From positions 37,882-101,881 of the forward strand of contig JBCDKJ010000004.1 of the NCBI GenBank assembly GCA_038746745.1: a stretch of 64,000 bases of DNA. The letters are read 5' to 3'. Numbering within the stretch: position 1 is the first letter of the stretch; each line of letters opens with the position of its first letter. This document shows, piece by piece, positions 61,497 to 64,000 of this stretch. Under the pieces are notes generated by a model. It worked only from the letters and a program-made list of their open reading frames with translations, ran no database searches and had not been told where the DNA came from. The position numbers and the translations under genes are program-made. This DNA is from JANQIO01 sp038746745 (GTDB lineage: Bacteria > Pseudomonadota > Gammaproteobacteria > Pseudomonadales > Halieaceae).

Positions 61497-62660
61497 CTAA
61501 GCGGCGTTGGCCGCCTCTGCTACCGGCGCGGGCTTGGCTTCTGCCGCATCCGCACTGTACGACAGCGCGCTAAACAGCTGCTGGTGGTAATCACCGTTAC
61601 CAAAGGTGGTGTTAATCATCATCAGACGACGCACGTAATGGCCTACCGCCATCTCCTCGGTCAGACCCATACCGCCATGTAACTGTATCGATTCTCCACC
61701 GATGTGCTTGCCGGCGCGATCTACCAGTGTTTTAAGGGCGTGCAGGCTGCGCGTTGCATCCTCCTTACCCTCAGCGCGGTCGCAGAGTGCGCGGTAAAGC
61801 AGCGACTTGACCTGCTCGTACGACATGAACGTGTCCACCATCCGGTGCTGCAGCGCCTGGAAGCTGCCGATCGCAACGCCAAACTGCTCGCGGGTGCGAG
61901 TGTATTCCACAGTGACTTCGTTGAGCTTGCCCATAATGCCGACGGCCTCGCCACACAGCGCCAGTGTGACAGTGTCCACGACCTGCTGGATATGCGGCAT
62001 GGCGTCGCCCGCCTCACCTAGCCGTTCCGCGGCTGCATTACTGAAGCTGATGTTAGCAACCACCTGACCGTCCATCAGGCGATAAGCATTGCGGCTCACG
62101 CCTGCGTCTGTAGCGTCAACCAGGAACAGCCCAACGCCCTGCTCCGTCTGCGCAGATACGATCAACTTGTCGGCTGCGGCACCATTGAAAACAACGGTCT
62201 TCTCACCACTGATGGTGAAGCCGTCGCCCGCTGCCGTGGCAAGGGTCTCAATGGCGCTAAGGTCAAAGCGGCTTTTCGCTTCCAGGTAGGCAAACGCGCC
62301 CTGCAACTCACCGCCAATCACGGCGGCCAGCAGCGCTTCGCGCTGCGCCTGCGTGCCCGCTGCCTGTATCAGACCGCCAAACAGCAGCACGGTGGCCACA
62401 TACGGCTCCGCCACGAGACCGCGGCCCAGTTGTTCCATAATCAACATAGTGTCGACATCGCTGCCGCCAAAGCCGCCGTTTTCCTCGGTAAAGGGGATAG
62501 ACAGCCATCCCAGCTCGGCAAAGGTTTGCCAGTTTTCGCGGCTGAAGCCGTCATCGCTGGCAACGACCTTGTTGCGCGTGTCGAAGTCGTAGTCGTCCTG
62601 GATAAAGCGGGCCACGCTGTCGCGCAGCATGATTTGCTCTTCGCTAAAGTCGAAATTCAT
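61497..62660 (-). CDS. Acyl-CoA dehydrogenase, second gene of a two-subunit pair
   Basis: 387 aa. Segments PFTEENGGFGGSDVDTMLIMEQ, REQFGVAIGSFQALQHRMVD and IQLHGGMGLTEEMAVGHYVRR. It has the HGGMGxTEE type C-terminus, in contrast to the YGGSNE type of the gene upstream, so a heteromeric enzyme is likely. The C-terminal Ala-rich tail (AEAKPAPVAEAANAA) is unusual. Starts 17 bases after the upstream partner and is followed by a strong terminator. Substrate unknown. Confidence 0.83.
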   Translation of the reverse strand: MNFDFSEEQIMLRDSVARFIQDDYDFDTRNKVVASDDGFSRENWQTFAELGWLSIPFTEENGGFGGSDVDTMLIMEQLGRGLVAEPYVATVLLFGGLIQAAGTQAQREALLAAVIGGELQGAFAYLEAKSRFDLSAIETLATAAGDGFTISGEKTVVFNGAAADKLIVSAQTEQGVGLFLVDATDAGVSRNAYRLMDGQVVANISFSNAAAERLGEAGDAMPHIQQVVDTVTLALCGEAVGIMGKLNEVTVEYTRTREQFGVAIGSFQALQHRMVDTFMSYEQVKSLLYRALCDRAEGKEDATRSLHALKTLVDRAGKHIGGESIQLHGGMGLTEEMAVGHYVRRLMMINTTFGNGDYHQQLFSALSYSADAAEAKPAPVAEAANAA

Positions 62661-62677
62661 AGCTCGGTTCCTCTCCC

Positions 62678-63859
62678 TTAACCCAGACCCAGGACGGCCT
62701 TGGCAATAATATTTTTCTGCACTTCATTGGATCCGCCGTAAATGGTGCTGGCGCGTCCATACATGTACAGGCCACGGGCGGTGTTGCCAAATTCATGACC
62801 GCTGGAGTCTGTACCGCCCTCGGGCACAAAAACACCCTGGTAATACCCGGCAACTTCCATGCGCAGCTCTTGTACGGCCTGCTGTATTTCGGTGCCCTTG
62901 ATTTTCAGTAGAGAAGATTCGGGGCCGGGTGCAGAGCCCGTCGACAGCGCCGCCAGTACGCGCAGCTCGGTGTATTCCAACGCCATCAGATCGATCTCGA
63001 TATCCGAGAGCCGGCGCTGAAAGGCCGGGTCTTCGATGAGAGGGCGACCACCCTGAATTTCCCGGCGGGCAAACTCTTTCACCTGCTCAAGATTACGCTT
63101 GGAATCTGCCACGTCAGCAATCGCCGTGCGCTCGTGGGCCAGCAGCGACTTGGCAACGTTCCAGCCCGCGTTCTCTTCGCCAATGATGTTTGATTTGGGC
63201 ACGCGAACGTCCGCAAATTCGGTTTCATTGAGAGTGTGGTGGCCATCAATCGTGTGAATGGGGTTCACCTTGATGCCGGGTGTTTTCATGTCGATCAACA
63301 GGAAACTGATGCCAGCCTGCTTCTTGCCCTCGCTGCTGGTGCGCACCAGGCAGAAAATCCAGTCGGCGTATTGAGCGTAGCTGGTCCAGATTTTGGCGCC
63401 GTTAACGATGTAATCGTCACCATCAGATTCTGCTTTGGTTTTCAGGGAGGCCAGATCGGAGCCCGCGCCGGGCTCGGAGTAGCCCTGGCACCACCACTCA
63501 TCACCTGACAGGATTACTGGAAGAAAGCGCTGCTTTTGCTCTTCCGTTCCGAAGGTGTAAATCACAGGACCCACCATGGAGATGCCAAAGGGCATCAGTG
63601 CCTGAGCACCAGCCATAGCGCGTTCAGTTTCGAAGATGAACTTCTGGGTGCTGGTCCAGCCAGTACCACCGTATTCCGCGGGCCAGTTGGGCGCTGCCCA
63701 ACCCTTTGCGTGCAGCTTCTTGTGCCACGCCGTCATGTACTCACGGAACGTATCCGGATTGCGGAGGCCATCTCGAATCGAATCGTGCCACTCTGTTGCA
63801 AAAAATTCACGAACCTCCGCCTGAAAGGCGAGATCTTCGGCAGAAAAACTTGTGTCCAT
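62678..63859 (-). CDS. Acyl-CoA dehydrogenase, first gene of a two-subunit pair
   Basis: 393 aa. Segments NWPAEYGGTGWTSTQKFIFE, CQGYSEPGAGSDLASLKTKA, GAKIWTSYAQYADWIF, LLAHERTAIADVADS and the C-terminal STIYGGSNEVQKNIIAKAVLG. A strong ribosome binding site (AGGAGG) precedes the ATG. Expression should start from the palindromic promoter at 63884-63912. Resembles FadE-type enzymes of sterol side-chain and ring metabolism, but the exact substrate is open. Confidence 0.85.
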   Translation of the reverse strand: MDTSFSAEDLAFQAEVREFFATEWHDSIRDGLRNPDTFREYMTAWHKKLHAKGWAAPNWPAEYGGTGWTSTQKFIFETERAMAGAQALMPFGISMVGPVIYTFGTEEQKQRFLPVILSGDEWWCQGYSEPGAGSDLASLKTKAESDGDDYIVNGAKIWTSYAQYADWIFCLVRTSSEGKKQAGISFLLIDMKTPGIKVNPIHTIDGHHTLNETEFADVRVPKSNIIGEENAGWNVAKSLLAHERTAIADVADSKRNLEQVKEFARREIQGGRPLIEDPAFQRRLSDIEIDLMALEYTELRVLAALSTGSAPGPESSLLKIKGTEIQQAVQELRMEVAGYYQGVFVPEGGTDSSGHEFGNTARGLYMYGRASTIYGGSNEVQKNIIAKAVLGLG

Positions 63860-63883
63860 AAGGTCCTCCTATAGGGGCGTTTG

Positions 63884-63912
63884 AACCTACAGTATGTTTT
63901 TAACGCATTCAA
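63884..63912 (-). promoter_or_regulatory. Promoter with palindromic operator upstream of the acyl-CoA dehydrogenase pair
   Basis: On the minus strand: -35 TTGAAT (63907-63912), 17-base spacer, -10 TAGGTT (63884-63889). The palindrome AACATACTGTAGGTT (63884-63898) overlaps the -10 box. It shares AACATACTG and the spacing with the promoter at 61331, while the rest of the spacer differs, as expected for a conserved operator. The predicted start site is about 20 bases before the ATG at 63859. Confidence 0.68.
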
Positions 63913-64000
63913 GTATTGACGCCGTAAACATACGCTGAAGTTTAGCTCACTGCTCAGCTCTGTACCCATTTTGTGCAGGCTTTTACCCCTCAGCTATTCT

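Overview
The window reads as a chromosomal segment of a GC-rich, marine-type gammaproteobacterium. The gene content (AceK, BepA, TusA, NadA, FabV, homodimeric-type AceE with a two-lipoyl AceF, a type II secretion operon, many acyl-CoA dehydrogenases and c-di-GMP proteins) fits the Cellvibrionales, perhaps Halieaceae. The family assignment is inference; no rRNA gene is present. No tRNA, rRNA, IS element, prophage or CRISPR array was recognised.

Layout. (1) 1-9621, minus strand: a type II secretion operon gspE-F-G-H-I-J-K-L-M-(gspC-like)-D; gspD runs off the left edge. (2) 9687-23962, minus strand: an apparently complete gene set for degrading the last two steroid rings (the HIP, or C/D-ring, pathway known from the KstR2 regulon of Mycobacterium tuberculosis and the scd genes of Comamonas). 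It holds fadD3-, ipdA-, ipdB-, ipdC-, ipdF-, echA20-, fadA6-, fadE30-, fadE31- and fadE32-like genes, one further dehydrogenase subunit and an Rv3548c-like SDR. Two tandem Lrp/AsnC regulators lie in it where actinobacteria have the TetR protein KstR2. Two gaps in this block carry nested palindromic repeat elements. (3) 24214-32513, minus strand: an AMP-forming acyl-CoA ligase, an MBL hydrolase, fabV, aceF and aceE. (4) 32627-39770: an M16 protease lipoprotein, a PerM/AI-2E permease, tusA, a BepA-like M48 protease (plus strand) and nadA. (5) 40126-50137: three c-di-GMP proteins, a very large propeller-type hybrid histidine kinase, and a small secreted protein that looks like a stand-alone protease-inhibitor-I9 domain. 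(6) 50569-58556: a TlpA-like thioredoxin, a class I glutamine amidotransferase, an enoyl-CoA hydratase, tagA, a tandem-TetR regulator coupled to tesB, two histidine phosphatases and aceK. (7) 58623-63859, minus strand: two SDRs, an Rv3520c-like LLM oxidoreductase and a two-gene acyl-CoA dehydrogenase.

How it fits together. In block 2 HIP is activated by the FadD3-like ligase and shortened with the FadE30- and IpdF-like enzymes. It is then unsaturated by the IpdC-like flavoenzyme, and ring D is opened by the EchA20-like and the last ring by the IpdAB-like hydrolase. FadA6-, FadE31/32- and SDR-catalysed beta-oxidation finishes the job. Block 7 is a second acyl-CoA locus: two of its transcription starts carry the same 15-bp palindrome (AACNTACNGTANGTT) over matching promoter boxes, which points to a shared TetR-type repressor. 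The tandem-TetR protein at 53328 is a candidate.

The most interesting items for follow-up are the shared palindromic promoter pair, the modular palindromic elements whose outer arms differ from copy to copy, the free-standing I9-like protein beside the giant hybrid kinase, the Lrp pair in the steroid operon, and a 19-bp minisatellite grown from the 3' end of the kinase gene.
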